This document shows positions 54,624 through 64,000 of a stretch of 64,000 nt of DNA, piece after piece. Each line of letters begins with the position of its first letter. The stretch's first letter is position 1. The notes under the pieces were generated by a model. It did no database searches. It was not told where the DNA came from and was given only the letters and a program-made list of their open reading frames with translations. The position numbers and the translations under genes are program-made. The DNA is taken from assembly GCF_023721795.1 (NCBI RefSeq), contig NZ_JAMQYE010000001.1, positions 558,001-622,000 on the forward strand, in the 5' to 3' direction. This stretch comes from Zeimonas sediminis (GTDB lineage Bacteria > Pseudomonadota > Gammaproteobacteria > Burkholderiales > Burkholderiaceae_E).

Positions 54624-55514
54624 ATGACCGACTTCAGCATCGCGACCGCGGTGATCACGGGCGCCGGCAGCGGCATCGGCGCCGCCCTCGCCGCGGAAGC
54701 CGCGGATCGCGGCGCCACGACCCTGTTCCTGCTCGACGCCGACGAGGCGAGCGTCCGCCAGGTGGCGGACGGCCTGGCGCGCAACGACCTGCGGGTCGAG
54801 GCGATCCGCTGCGACGTGACCGACCACGCCGAGCTCGATCGGATCGCCGAGCACGTCTTCCGGACCAGCGAGGGCCCCTTCCTCGTCTGCGCGAACGCCG
54901 GCGTGACCGTGCCGCGAGCGCCGCTGTTCGAGGCGGACCCCGGCAACCTGCGCTGGGTCTTCGAGGTCAACCTGTTCGGTTGCTGGGCCACGCTGAAGGC
55001 CTTCGGCGGCAGGATGGCCGCGGGCGGGCACGCCGGCTGGCTGCTGGTCACCGCCTCCGAGCACTCGGTCGGCGTACCGTTCGCCGGCGGCAGCGGCTAC
55101 ACGGCATCGAAGCACGCGGTGCTGGGCCTCGCCGACGTGCTGCGCCGCGAGTTACCGCCGCAGATCGGCATCAGCGCCCTGCTCCCGGGTCTGGTCGCCA
55201 CCGGTCTGTGGCAGTCGATCGCCAGGCGCCCGGAGCGCTTCGGCGGCGCCGGCGAGCCGGCTCCGGGCGCCGGCCGACTGATGGCCGAGGGCATTCCGCC
55301 CGCGCTGGTCGCCCGCCTGGCCTTCGAAGGCATGGCCGACGGCCGCTTCCTGATCGCCACGCAGACGCACGTGAAGCGCTACGCCGAGACGCGCTGGAGC
55401 GACGTCGAGCAGGCCTTCGCCGCGCTCGACGCATCGGACGCGCCGAAGGAGTCGTACGACATCGGCGAGATCCAGGCCCGGCTGGCCGCGCAGGCGGAGG
55501 CCGGCAAGCGATGA
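54624..55514 (+). CDS. SDR-family NAD(P)-dependent oxidoreductase
   Basis: Short-chain dehydrogenase of 296 residues. Nucleotide site [11 protein letters not shown] (about 10-20), NAGVTVP in the NAG position, Ser in VTASEHS and YxxxK as [12 protein letters not shown] longer C-terminal tail than minimal SDRs carries [15 protein letters not shown]. It overlaps the dehydratase gene by four bases (ATGA), so the two are likely translated together and may act on the same sugar acid. Confidence 0.88.
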   Translation: MTDFSIATAVITGAGSGIGAALAAEAADRGATTLFLLDADEASVRQVADGLARNDLRVEAIRCDVTDHAELDRIAEHVFRTSEGPFLVCANAGVTVPRAPLFEADPGNLRWVFEVNLFGCWATLKAFGGRMAAGGHAGWLLVTASEHSVGVPFAGGSGYTASKHAVLGLADVLRRELPPQIGISALLPGLVATGLWQSIARRPERFGGAGEPAPGAGRLMAEGIPPALVARLAFEGMADGRFLIATQTHVKRYAETRWSDVEQAFAALDASDAPKESYDIGEIQARLAAQAEAGKR

Positions 55515-57085
55515 GCGCCCAGCCGCCCCTGTACATCCGGATGCACGAGCGCGACAACGTCGCGATCGTGGCCAACGACGGCGGACTGGATGCCGGCGCG
55601 GTGTTCCCCTGCGGCCTCGCGCTGCGCGAGCGGGTGCCGCAGGGCCACAAGGTCGCGCTGGTCGACCTGCCGGCCGGCGCGCCGGTGCGCCGCTACGACG
55701 TGACGATCGGCGTTGCCGAGCGCGACATTCCCGCCGGCAGCTGGGTACACGAGCGGCTGCTGCGGATGCCCGAGGCCCGGGCGCTCGACGATCTGCCGAT
55801 CGCCACGACGAAGGCCCGGGCGCTGCCGCCGCTGGAGGGCTTCACCTTCGACGGCTACCGCAATCCCGACGGCACGGTCGGCACGCGCAACCTGCTGGCG
55901 ATCTCGTCCACGGTCCAGTGCGTGTCGGGCGTCGTCGACTACGCGGTGCGGCGCATCCGGGAGGAGCTGCTGCCCCGCTACCCGAACGTCGACGACGTGG
56001 TCAGCCTCGAGCACGTCTACGGCTGCGGCGTGGCGATCGATGCACCCGACGCGCCGATCCCGATCCGCACGATCCGCAACCTCGCGCTGAACCCGAACTT
56101 CGGCGGCGAGGTGATGGTGGTGAGCCTGGGCTGCGAGAAGCTGCAGCCCGAGCGGCTGATGCCGCCCGGAACGATCCCGATCGCCGACCTGCGCGGCGAG
56201 GACGAGTCGCTGGACGTCGTCTGCCTTCAGGACGAAGAGCACGTCGGCTTCGAGTCGATGATCGACTCGATCCTGCGCAGCGCCGAGCGCCACCTGGAGC
56301 GGCTCGACGCGCGGCGCCGCGAGTCCTGCCCGGCCTCCGAGCTGGTCGTCGGCGTGCAGTGCGGCGGCAGCGACGCGTTCTCCGGGCTCACCGCCAATCC
56401 CGCGGTCGGCTTCGCGACCGACCTGCTGGTGCGCGCCGGCGCCACCGTGATGTTCTCCGAGGTCACCGAGGTGCGCGACGCGATCGACCAGCTGACCGCG
56501 CGCGCGGCCACCCCCGAGATCGCCGAGCAGCTGGTGAAACAGATGGCCTGGTACGACGCCTACCTGGCGCGCGGCGGCGTCGACCGCAGCGCGAACACCA
56601 CGCCGGGCAACAAGAAGGGAGGCCTGTCGAACATCGTCGAGAAAGCGATGGGCTCGATCGTGAAGTCCGGCAGCGCGCCGGTGTCCGGCGTGCTCGCGCC
56701 GGGACAGCGGCTGGGCGAGGCCGGCGCGCCGCGCAAGGGGCTGGTCTTCGCCGCCACGCCGGCCAGCGACTTCGTCTGCGGCACGCTGCAGATGGCGGCC
56801 GGCATGAACCTGCACGTGTTCACCACCGGACGCGGCACGCCCTACGGCCTGGCCGCGGTGCCGGTGATCAAGATGGCCACCCGCCGCGACCTGGCGCGCC
56901 GCTGGCACGACCTGATGGACGTCGACGCCGGCCGCATCGCCACCGGCGAGGCCACGATCGAGGACGTCGGCTGGGAGCTGTTCCGGCTGATGCTCGACGT
57001 GGCGAGCGGCCGCAAGCGCACCTGGGCCGAGCGCTGGAAGCTGCACAACTCGCTGGCGCTGTTCAACCCGGCGCCGATCACCTGA
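55511..57085 (+). CDS. garD: Galactarate dehydratase (UxaA/GarD family)
   Basis: Fe(II)-dependent sugar-acid dehydratase of 524 residues, nearly the length of E. coli GarD (523). It has an N-terminal SAF domain ([19 protein letters not shown]...) and the catalytic domain with [60 protein letters not shown] and [17 protein letters not shown]. These match GarD more closely than altronate dehydratase UxaA. It would convert galactarate (or a similar aldarate) to a keto-deoxy sugar acid. No other gar genes are nearby, so the exact substrate is inferred. Confidence 0.88.
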   Translation: MSAQPPLYIRMHERDNVAIVANDGGLDAGAVFPCGLALRERVPQGHKVALVDLPAGAPVRRYDVTIGVAERDIPAGSWVHERLLRMPEARALDDLPIATTKARALPPLEGFTFDGYRNPDGTVGTRNLLAISSTVQCVSGVVDYAVRRIREELLPRYPNVDDVVSLEHVYGCGVAIDAPDAPIPIRTIRNLALNPNFGGEVMVVSLGCEKLQPERLMPPGTIPIADLRGEDESLDVVCLQDEEHVGFESMIDSILRSAERHLERLDARRRESCPASELVVGVQCGGSDAFSGLTANPAVGFATDLLVRAGATVMFSEVTEVRDAIDQLTARAATPEIAEQLVKQMAWYDAYLARGGVDRSANTTPGNKKGGLSNIVEKAMGSIVKSGSAPVSGVLAPGQRLGEAGAPRKGLVFAATPASDFVCGTLQMAAGMNLHVFTTGRGTPYGLAAVPVIKMATRRDLARRWHDLMDVDAGRIATGEATIEDVGWELFRLMLDVASGRKRTWAERWKLHNSLALFNPAPIT

Positions 57086-57173
57086 TCGAGGCGCGGCCGG
57101 ACTGCGCCCGGCCGTCGTCCGGGCGCGCTGCCGACCCTCTGACGCCTGGCGCAGTCCGGCCGTGCCGCGCTGG

Positions 57174-57187
57174 TTGACCCTGATCAA
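57174..57187 (+). promoter_or_regulatory. FNR/Anr-like box upstream of the N-ATPase operon
   Basis: TTGACCCTGATCAA matches the FNR/Anr consensus TTGAT-N4-ATCAA at nine of ten defined positions, and is centred about 71 bases before the atpD ATG. It is the only regulatory site seen in the 166-base gap between garD and atpD. Oxygen-linked control of the N-ATPase is inferred from it. Confidence 0.5.
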
Positions 57188-57218
57188 GCGGTCACCCTCC
57201 GGATCGGGCGAACCTTGA

Positions 57219-59064
<1,846 letters not shown>

Positions 59065-59068
<4 letters not shown>

Positions 59069-59403
59069 GCGGGAAGCCCGACACGAGCGACGAGCGCCCG
59101 GACGGGGCGGCGGAGGGGCCGGCGCGGGCCGACTCCGACCGGCAGCTGGAGCGGGAACTCGACGCCCGGGTCCGCAGGATGCAGCGCGCCGAGCGCGAGC
59201 GCGGCGACCTGCTCGCGCAATCGGTGTTCCTTGGCACGATTGCCGGGCTCTTCGTGGTGCCGATCGTCGCCGGCGCCTACCTCGGCCGATGGATCGACGA
59301 ACAGATCGCCGGCTACTCGGTCAGGTGGACCGTGGGGCTGATCTGCACCGGGGTGGCAGTGGGCGCGATCAACGTCTACTTCTTCGTCAAGGACAGGCTC
59401 TGA
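59065..59403 (+). CDS. atpQ: N-ATPase accessory membrane protein AtpQ (AtpZ/AtpI family)
   Basis: A 112-residue protein with a charged N-terminal half and two helices: LAQSVFLGTIAGLFVVPIVAGAYLGRWIDEQ and RWTVGLICTGVAVGAINVYFFVKD. The GxYLGxWID turn is the AtpZ/AtpI mark; in N-type operons this gene is called atpQ. It is thought to help assemble the c-ring or carry Mg2+. It overlaps atpC before and atpB after (ATGA and TGATG), leaving no room for the atpR gene that usually follows. Confidence 0.85.
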
Positions 59404-60089
59404 TGGAGACGATACCGGTCCTGTTCTCGATCGGACCGCTGGCGGTGACGCGCACCGTCGTCACGACCTGGGTGCTCATCGCGCTGTTCGGGATTGCCGC
59501 CGCGCTGTCCACCCGGCGCCTTTCGGTCGACCCCGGCCCGCTGCAGACGGCGGTCGAAGGCATCGTCGTGACGATCGACGAGGCGATCGGCGTGCTGCTG
59601 CCCGACCGCCCCGAGACGCTGCTTCCATTCGTGGGCACGCTTTGGCTCTTCATCGGCGTGGCCAACCTGTCGGGCCTCGTGCCGGGGGTGGCGGCGCCCA
59701 CCGGCGACCTGTCGACCACCGCCGCGCTGGCCGTCCTGGTGTTCCTTTCGGTGCACTGGTTCGGCATACGTTCGTCGGGCCTTCGCGAATATCTCTCGCA
59801 CTACCTGAGACCGAATCCGGTGATGCTGCCCTTTCACATCGTGAGCGAGATCTCGCGGACGGTGGCGCTCGCGGTGCGCCTCTTCGGCAACGTCATGAGC
59901 CTGGAGACCGCGGCCCTGCTGGTCCTGCTGGTCGCCGGACTCGTGGCGCCGGTGCCGGTGCTGATGCTGCACGTGGTGGAGGCGGTCGTGCAGGCCTACA
60001 TCTTCGGAATGCTCGCCCTGGTCTACATCACCGGCGGCATCCATTCGCAACGAGAGCTCAGACAGAAACGTTCAGGGGAAACCACATGA
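59403..60089 (+). CDS. atpB: N-type ATPase Fo subunit a
   Basis: Stator membrane subunit forming the ion half-channels, 228 residues, with five or six helices. Conserved Arg lies in ALAVRLFGNVMSLETAALL, followed by VVEAVVQAYIFGMLALVYITGGI with the Gln/Tyr of the TM5 half-channel. The ATG is at 59403, just inside the atpQ stop, and the long upstream frame is not coding. It overlaps atpE by four bases. Confidence 0.93.
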   Translation: METIPVLFSIGPLAVTRTVVTTWVLIALFGIAAALSTRRLSVDPGPLQTAVEGIVVTIDEAIGVLLPDRPETLLPFVGTLWLFIGVANLSGLVPGVAAPTGDLSTTAALAVLVFLSVHWFGIRSSGLREYLSHYLRPNPVMLPFHIVSEISRTVALAVRLFGNVMSLETAALLVLLVAGLVAPVPVLMLHVVEAVVQAYIFGMLALVYITGGIHSQRELRQKRSGETT

Positions 60090-60352
60090 AGGACATCACC
60101 TGGTTCGCAGGCCTCTCCACGCTGGGCGCGCTTTTCGCGATCGCGATCGGCGTGATCCTTCCGGCGCTCGCCATGGGCCGGTCGATCAGCCAGGCGCTCG
60201 ACGCGCTCGCGCGCCAGCCCGAGGCCGAGAAGCCGGTATCCAGGCTGCTGTTCATCGGGCTCGCGATGATCGAGTCGCTCGCCATCTACGTGCTGGTGGT
60301 CGTGCTGATCGTGCTGTTCCGCAATCCGCTGCTCGAGTACGTGCTCAAGTAA
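60086..60352 (+). CDS. atpE: N-type ATPase Fo subunit c
   Basis: Rotor ring subunit, 88 residues, two helices joined by ARQPEA. The ion site Glu is in LAMIESLAIY. Compared with the Na+-binding c of Ilyobacter, the Glu, the next Ser and the Tyr of the ES..IY motif are kept, but the TM1 Gln of PGVGQG is replaced by Met (PALAMG). So the Na+ ligand set is incomplete and proton coupling is plausible, as reported for the Burkholderia pseudomallei N-type c-ring. A G-rich AGGGGA precedes the ATG. Confidence 0.93.
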   Translation: MKDITWFAGLSTLGALFAIAIGVILPALAMGRSISQALDALARQPEAEKPVSRLLFIGLAMIESLAIYVLVVVLIVLFRNPLLEYVLK

Positions 60353-60364
60353 GGAGGCGCGGCC

Positions 60365-61108
60365 GTGCAGATCGACTGGTCGACCTTCCTGCTCCAGACG
60401 GTCAATTTCCTGATCCTGGTCTGGATACTCCGGCACTTCCTCTATCGCCCGGTCCTCGCGGTGATCGCCCGACGGCGCGCCGAGATCGAGCGCACGCTCG
60501 CGGAAGCCCACGAAGCGAGCGACAAGGCAGCCACACTTCGCCAGGAGTACGAGGGTCGGCTGTCGAAATGGGAAGCCGAGCGCGAGACAGCGCGCGCATC
60601 GCTGAAGGACGAGATCGCCGCCGAGCGCAAGCGCCTGCTCGCGCAGGCGCGCGAGGCGGCAGCGGCGGAGCAGCAGCGGGCGCAGGCGCTCGAGGAAGCC
60701 CGGCAGCGCGAGGCGCGCCGCCGCGCGGAGTCCGACGCGCTCGCACTCGCCTCGGACTTCGTGTCGCGACTGGCCGGACGCCTCGCTGGCCAGGGACTCG
60801 ACGAACGACTGCTCGACATGCTGCTCGAGGATCTTGCCTCGCTGCCTTCCGAGCAGCGCGACGCGATCCGAGAGGCGGCTGGAGACCAGCCCGTCGAGGT
60901 CGCCAGCGCGCGCGAGCTCCCCGCCTCGCAGCTCGACCGGCTCAGGCAGGGGCTCGGCGAGCTGACCCGCACCGAGCCGACCCTCGACACGAAGGTCGAT
61001 CCGTCCCTGCTCTCCGGCCTGCGGGTCAGCGTCGGCCCCTGGGTGCTGGGCGCGAACCTCGCCGACGAGTTGCGCTTCTTCCGCAACGGGGTGTCGCGTG
61101 CCGGCTGA
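60365..61108 (+). CDS. atpF: N-type ATPase subunit b with fused delta-like domain
   Basis: A 247-residue stalk subunit: one membrane helix ([20 protein letters not shown]), a long coiled coil (about 40-135) and a C-terminal region [17 protein letters not shown]...[29 protein letters not shown] that looks like the delta/OSCP C-terminal domain. Ordinary b is about 156 residues and the operon has no separate delta gene, so this b-delta fusion replaces both. It starts at GTG 60365 with GGAGG eight bases before. Confidence 0.88.
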   Translation: MQIDWSTFLLQTVNFLILVWILRHFLYRPVLAVIARRRAEIERTLAEAHEASDKAATLRQEYEGRLSKWEAERETARASLKDEIAAERKRLLAQAREAAAAEQQRAQALEEARQREARRRAESDALALASDFVSRLAGRLAGQGLDERLLDMLLEDLASLPSEQRDAIREAAGDQPVEVASARELPASQLDRLRQGLGELTRTEPTLDTKVDPSLLSGLRVSVGPWVLGANLADELRFFRNGVSRAG

Positions 61109-62621
61109 GCCTTCCACGGCCGCGGCCCCTGCGGCCGCTGGCGGCGAGCGAGATTCGCCGCTCGCCGCGCAACGGGCCCGGGTCGCGAGCTACCGCCCCG
61201 GCCTGCGGATCCTCGAGCGCGGCCGCGTGAGCTCGGTCGGCGACGGCGTCATCTGGATCGAGGGCCTTCCGTCGGCCCGGCTCGACGAACTGATCGCCTT
61301 CGCCGACGGCAGCGTCGCGTTCGTCGCGACGCTGGCCCGCGACCGCATCGGCGGCGTGCTGCTGCGTGAAACCCGGAACCTCAAGGCCGGCATCGACGCG
61401 TGGTTGCCGGGGCGCGGGCTCACGGTCCCGGTCGGCGACGCGCTGCTCGGCCGCGTCGTCGATCCGACCGGCGAGCCGCTCGACGCAATGCCGGCGCCCC
61501 GGCACGACGCGCTGGCCTCGATCGACGTCGGTTCGCCGCCGCTGACCGAGCGGGAGTTCGTCGAGCGGCCGCTGTACACCGGCCACAAGATCGTCGACAC
61601 GATGATCCCGATCGGGCGCGGCCAGCGGCAGCTGCTGATCGGCGACAACGGCACCGGCAAGAGCGCGGTGGCGATCGACACGGTCCTTAGGCAGCGCGGC
61701 CAGGGCGTCCGCTGCGTCTACGTGCTGATCGGCCAGAAGCGCTCGACGGTCGCGCAGACGATCGACACGCTGCGAAGCGAAGGCGCACTCGACTTCACCA
61801 CCGTGGTGGTGGCCGAAGCCACCGCCTCGCCCGGCCTGCTCTATGCCGCCCCGTATGCGGGCTGCGCGATCGCCGAGCACTGGATGCGCGGCGGTCACGA
61901 CACGCTGATCGTCTACGACGACCTGAGCACGCACGCGAGGGCCTATCGCGAACTCTCCCTGCTGCTGCGCCGCCCCCCTGGCCGGGAAGCCTATCCGGGC
62001 GACATCTTCTACCTGCACGCCCGCCTGCTCGAGCGCTCGACCCAGCTCGCGCCGAACTGCGGCGGCGGCAGCATGACCGCGCTGCCGATCGTCGAGACGG
62101 AGCAGGGAGAGATCGCGGCCTACATCCCGACCAACCTGATCTCGATCACCGACGGACAGGTCTACTTCGATGCACAGCTCTTCGCCCGCGGCTTCCTGCC
62201 GGCGATCGACATCGCGCGCTCGGTCTCCCGGATCGGCGGCAAGGCGCAGGACGAAGCGATCAAGCGCGAAGCCGGCCGGATGAAGCTCGACTACCTTCAG
62301 TTCCAGGAGCTCGAGGTGTTCACCCGCTTCGGCGCCAAGCTCGAGGCATCGATCGAGGCGAGGATCCGCCGGGGAAGGCTGCTGCGCGAGCTGCTAAAGC
62401 AAGAGCAGCTCGATCCGCAGTCGGCCGCTTCTCACCTCGCCTGGCTAGTGGCCTACAACGAAAGGCTGCTCGACGACATGCCTCTGCCCGAGTTGCGCAA
62501 GGCGGTGAAGCTGCTGCGCGAGCATGCCGACTCGGGTGAGCTGCCACTGGAGGCCAGTCGCGAGCGCTGGGTCGAAGCGGTTCGCCGCTGGCTGGGGAAG
62601 GACGATGGCCAAGCGTCGTGA
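61098..62621 (+). CDS. atpA: N-type ATPase F1 subunit alpha
   Basis: Regulatory/structural subunit of 507 residues. Walker [10 protein letters not shown], signature [15 protein letters not shown] and [11 protein letters not shown]-like [14 protein letters not shown] with the alpha Arg finger. N-terminal Ala/Pro-rich extension of about 18 residues. It starts with GTG at 61098, overlapping atpF by 11 bases, and is followed by atpG with a 17-base overlap. Confidence 0.94.
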   Translation: MPAEPSTAAAPAAAGGERDSPLAAQRARVASYRPGLRILERGRVSSVGDGVIWIEGLPSARLDELIAFADGSVAFVATLARDRIGGVLLRETRNLKAGIDAWLPGRGLTVPVGDALLGRVVDPTGEPLDAMPAPRHDALASIDVGSPPLTEREFVERPLYTGHKIVDTMIPIGRGQRQLLIGDNGTGKSAVAIDTVLRQRGQGVRCVYVLIGQKRSTVAQTIDTLRSEGALDFTTVVVAEATASPGLLYAAPYAGCAIAEHWMRGGHDTLIVYDDLSTHARAYRELSLLLRRPPGREAYPGDIFYLHARLLERSTQLAPNCGGGSMTALPIVETEQGEIAAYIPTNLISITDGQVYFDAQLFARGFLPAIDIARSVSRIGGKAQDEAIKREAGRMKLDYLQFQELEVFTRFGAKLEASIEARIRRGRLLRELLKQEQLDPQSAASHLAWLVAYNERLLDDMPLPELRKAVKLLREHADSGELPLEASRERWVEAVRRWLGKDDGQAS

Positions 62622-63489
62622 GCTCGAGCGGCAGATCGCCACCTTTCGGGACATCTCGGAGATCGTCGAGGCGATGAAGAACCTCGCGCTGGTCGAGGTG
62701 CGACGCATCAACGCCTTCATCGACGCACAGCGGCGCTCGGTCGACATCGTCGAGGACGCTCTCGCCGACTTCTTCGACGCCTGTCCTGCCCATCGCGCGC
62801 AGCCGGAGACCTCGGGCGACGTGTGGTGCGTGATCGGATCCGAACGCGGCTTCTGCGGCGACTTCAACCTGGCACTCGCCGGCGAGGCGCGCAGCCTGAT
62901 CGACCGGGGCGAGCGGCCCGCGGCGATCGTGCTGGTCGGCGCGAATCTCGCCTCGGCCTGGGACGGCCCGGCCGACGCCGTCTGCACCGGCGCGAGCGTG
63001 GCCGACGAAGTCCCCGGCGTGATGGCCGGCCTCGCCGAGCGCATCGGCGCCGCGATGCGGCCACGCCCGGGCCTGGCGCCGCGCGGGCTGGTGCTGCTGA
63101 TGCACGACGACGGCAGGCCACGGCTGCGCCGGCTGCTGCCCTTGCCGGCGACCGGCCGCGAGGCGCCGGCGCGCGACGCACGGATCGACCTCAACCTCGC
63201 ACCGGCCGCCTTTCTCGAGGCGGCATTGCGTCAGTTCCTGTTCGCCGCCCCACTGGCCCTGCTCTACGAGTCGCTGCTCTCGGAGAACCAGCGCAGGCTG
63301 GACCACATGGACCGCGCACTGCGCAAGCTGGACGACCGGCTCGCCGAGTTCGACCGCAAGCGCAACAGGCTTCGCCAGGAAGAGATCACCGAGGAGATCG
63401 AACTGATCCTGCTCAATGCCGAGCGACCGGACGGGCGCCGCGCGCCTGCGCCGAAGAAGCCGGCCAACTCCCTGCAGGAGATGCGATGA
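62605..63489 (+). CDS. atpG: N-type ATPase F1 subunit gamma
   Basis: Central stalk, 294 residues. The N-terminal helix [35 protein letters not shown] and the C-terminal helix [37 protein letters not shown] form the coiled coil; [13 protein letters not shown] is the gamma hallmark (GLCGxxN type). The start at 62605 is inside the end of atpA. Its stop overlaps the LOG-family gene. Confidence 0.92.
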   Translation: MAKRRELERQIATFRDISEIVEAMKNLALVEVRRINAFIDAQRRSVDIVEDALADFFDACPAHRAQPETSGDVWCVIGSERGFCGDFNLALAGEARSLIDRGERPAAIVLVGANLASAWDGPADAVCTGASVADEVPGVMAGLAERIGAAMRPRPGLAPRGLVLLMHDDGRPRLRRLLPLPATGREAPARDARIDLNLAPAAFLEAALRQFLFAAPLALLYESLLSENQRRLDHMDRALRKLDDRLAEFDRKRNRLRQEEITEEIELILLNAERPDGRRAPAPKKPANSLQEMR

Positions 63490-64000
63490 AGCGCCACCGC
63501 AGCCCCACGCCATCGCCCGCGCACCCGCTCAGGCGACGCGAGCCCCTGCCCTGGCATCGTCCGAAGGCGATCCTCGACGAGCCCGACGCCGAGCGCCGGG
63601 TCCGCGCGATCCTCGAGAGCCCGAGCTATCGCCAGGCCGACCAGGACGTCGATTTCCTGAACCGGGAGGAAACCCGCGGCGTGCGCCTGCAGCTCGACTA
63701 CGAGAAGGCAGAGTCGGTGATGCGGGAGCGCGGCATCGAGCACACGATCGTGGTGTTCGGCAGCACCCGCATCCCGGAGCCGGCCGCCGCCGAGCGCCGG
63801 TTGCAGGAGGCCCGTCAAGCGCTTTCGGCCGAACCCGGCGACCCCGAGCTGTCGCGGCGCGTTTCGGTGGCGGAGCGGGTCCTCGAAAAGAGCGCCTACT
63901 ACGAAGTGGCCAGGGCCCTGGGCCGGCGGATCGGGGAACTGCATCGCGGCTCGGGCGGCATGCGGCTGGTCCTGATGACCGGTGGCGGGCCGGGCATGAT
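63486..64000 (+). CDS. LOG family protein (putative phosphoribohydrolase), cut by the window end
   Basis: Partial: 171 codons visible and the frame is still open at 64000. It begins [20 protein letters not shown], then HTIVVFGSTRIPEPAAAERRL, a long charged helical insert, and MRLVLMTGGGPGM, the GGGPGxM nucleotide signature of LOG/lysine-decarboxylase-like proteins. Such enzymes split nucleoside 5'-monophosphates. The ATG overlaps the atpG stop by four bases. A LOG-like gene after an N-type ATPase operon is unexplained. Confidence 0.8.
   Translation, partial: MKRHRSPTPSPAHPLRRREPLPWHRPKAILDEPDAERRVRAILESPSYRQADQDVDFLNREETRGVRLQLDYEKAESVMRERGIEHTIVVFGSTRIPEPAAAERRLQEARQALSAEPGDPELSRRVSVAERVLEKSAYYEVARALGRRIGELHRGSGGMRLVLMTGGGPGM

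Overview
This 64-kb window is very GC-rich and densely coded. It fits a betaproteobacterial chromosome, most likely of the order Burkholderiales. Supporting signs are a dihydrolipoyl dehydrogenase with its own N-terminal lipoyl domain, an aceE-aceF-lpdA operon, an N-type rotary ATPase operon, TRAP transporters, an ebo cluster and many 4-bp ATGA stop/start overlaps. The species cannot be named from this sequence alone.

Layout, left to right. 0-6.1 kb: pyruvate dehydrogenase operon (aceE-aceF-lpdA, minus strand) with a good promoter. 6.1-9.6 kb: a ModE-like regulator divergent from a tungstate-type ABC importer (tupB-tupC-tupA). 9.7-13.4 kb: a tRNA-Arg(ACG) gene followed by a 3.6-kb island. The island is bounded by a 47-bp direct repeat of the tRNA 3' end and has no recognisable integrase. 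It carries a HEPN protein, a GIY-YIG nuclease flanked by three small helical repeats on each side, an HNH nuclease, and a small ORF broken by an amber codon. This is the most accessory-like and least explained part of the window. 13.6-17.2 kb: a lipoprotein, then a Baeyer-Villiger monooxygenase / ABM monooxygenase / nitroreductase operon. 17.2-26.5 kb: all six ebo genes (eboC, E, D, then B, A, then divergent F), split by a PQQ-type sugar dehydrogenase, a cytochrome c and a small membrane protein. 26.5-27.8 kb: a ferredoxin and an EamA permease. 28.0-33.8 kb: a heavy-metal RND efflux operon with a DUF3240 gene inside it. 33.9-40.1 kb: DUF4404, a ThDP enzyme, an MFS carrier, two SDR/HIBADH-type dehydrogenases and two small proteins. 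40.1-45.8 kb: a TRAP transporter operon coupled to a TauD-type dioxygenase, a cupin and a DASS carboxylate carrier. 45.8-49.3 kb: a P-type ATPase and a lysophospholipid-type acyltransferase. 49.5-57.1 kb: ALDH-GMC oxidoreductase pair, then an aldo/keto reductase-DUF6064-SDR-galactarate dehydratase series. 57.2-64 kb: an N-type ATPase operon (beta, epsilon, AtpQ, a, c, b-delta, alpha, gamma) with an FNR/Anr-like box upstream and a LOG-family gene overlapping its end; that gene is cut by the window edge.

How the genes fit together: most of the window is catabolic and transport modules (carboxylates, sugar acids, alcohol/aldehyde oxidation) plus energy conversion. The PDH operon feeds acetyl-CoA. 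The N-ATPase may act as an ion pump under low oxygen. The ebo cluster probably exports or processes an unknown metabolite, possibly linked here to periplasmic PQQ/cytochrome oxidation. All functional calls are read from the sequence and remembered family knowledge; no database search was run.
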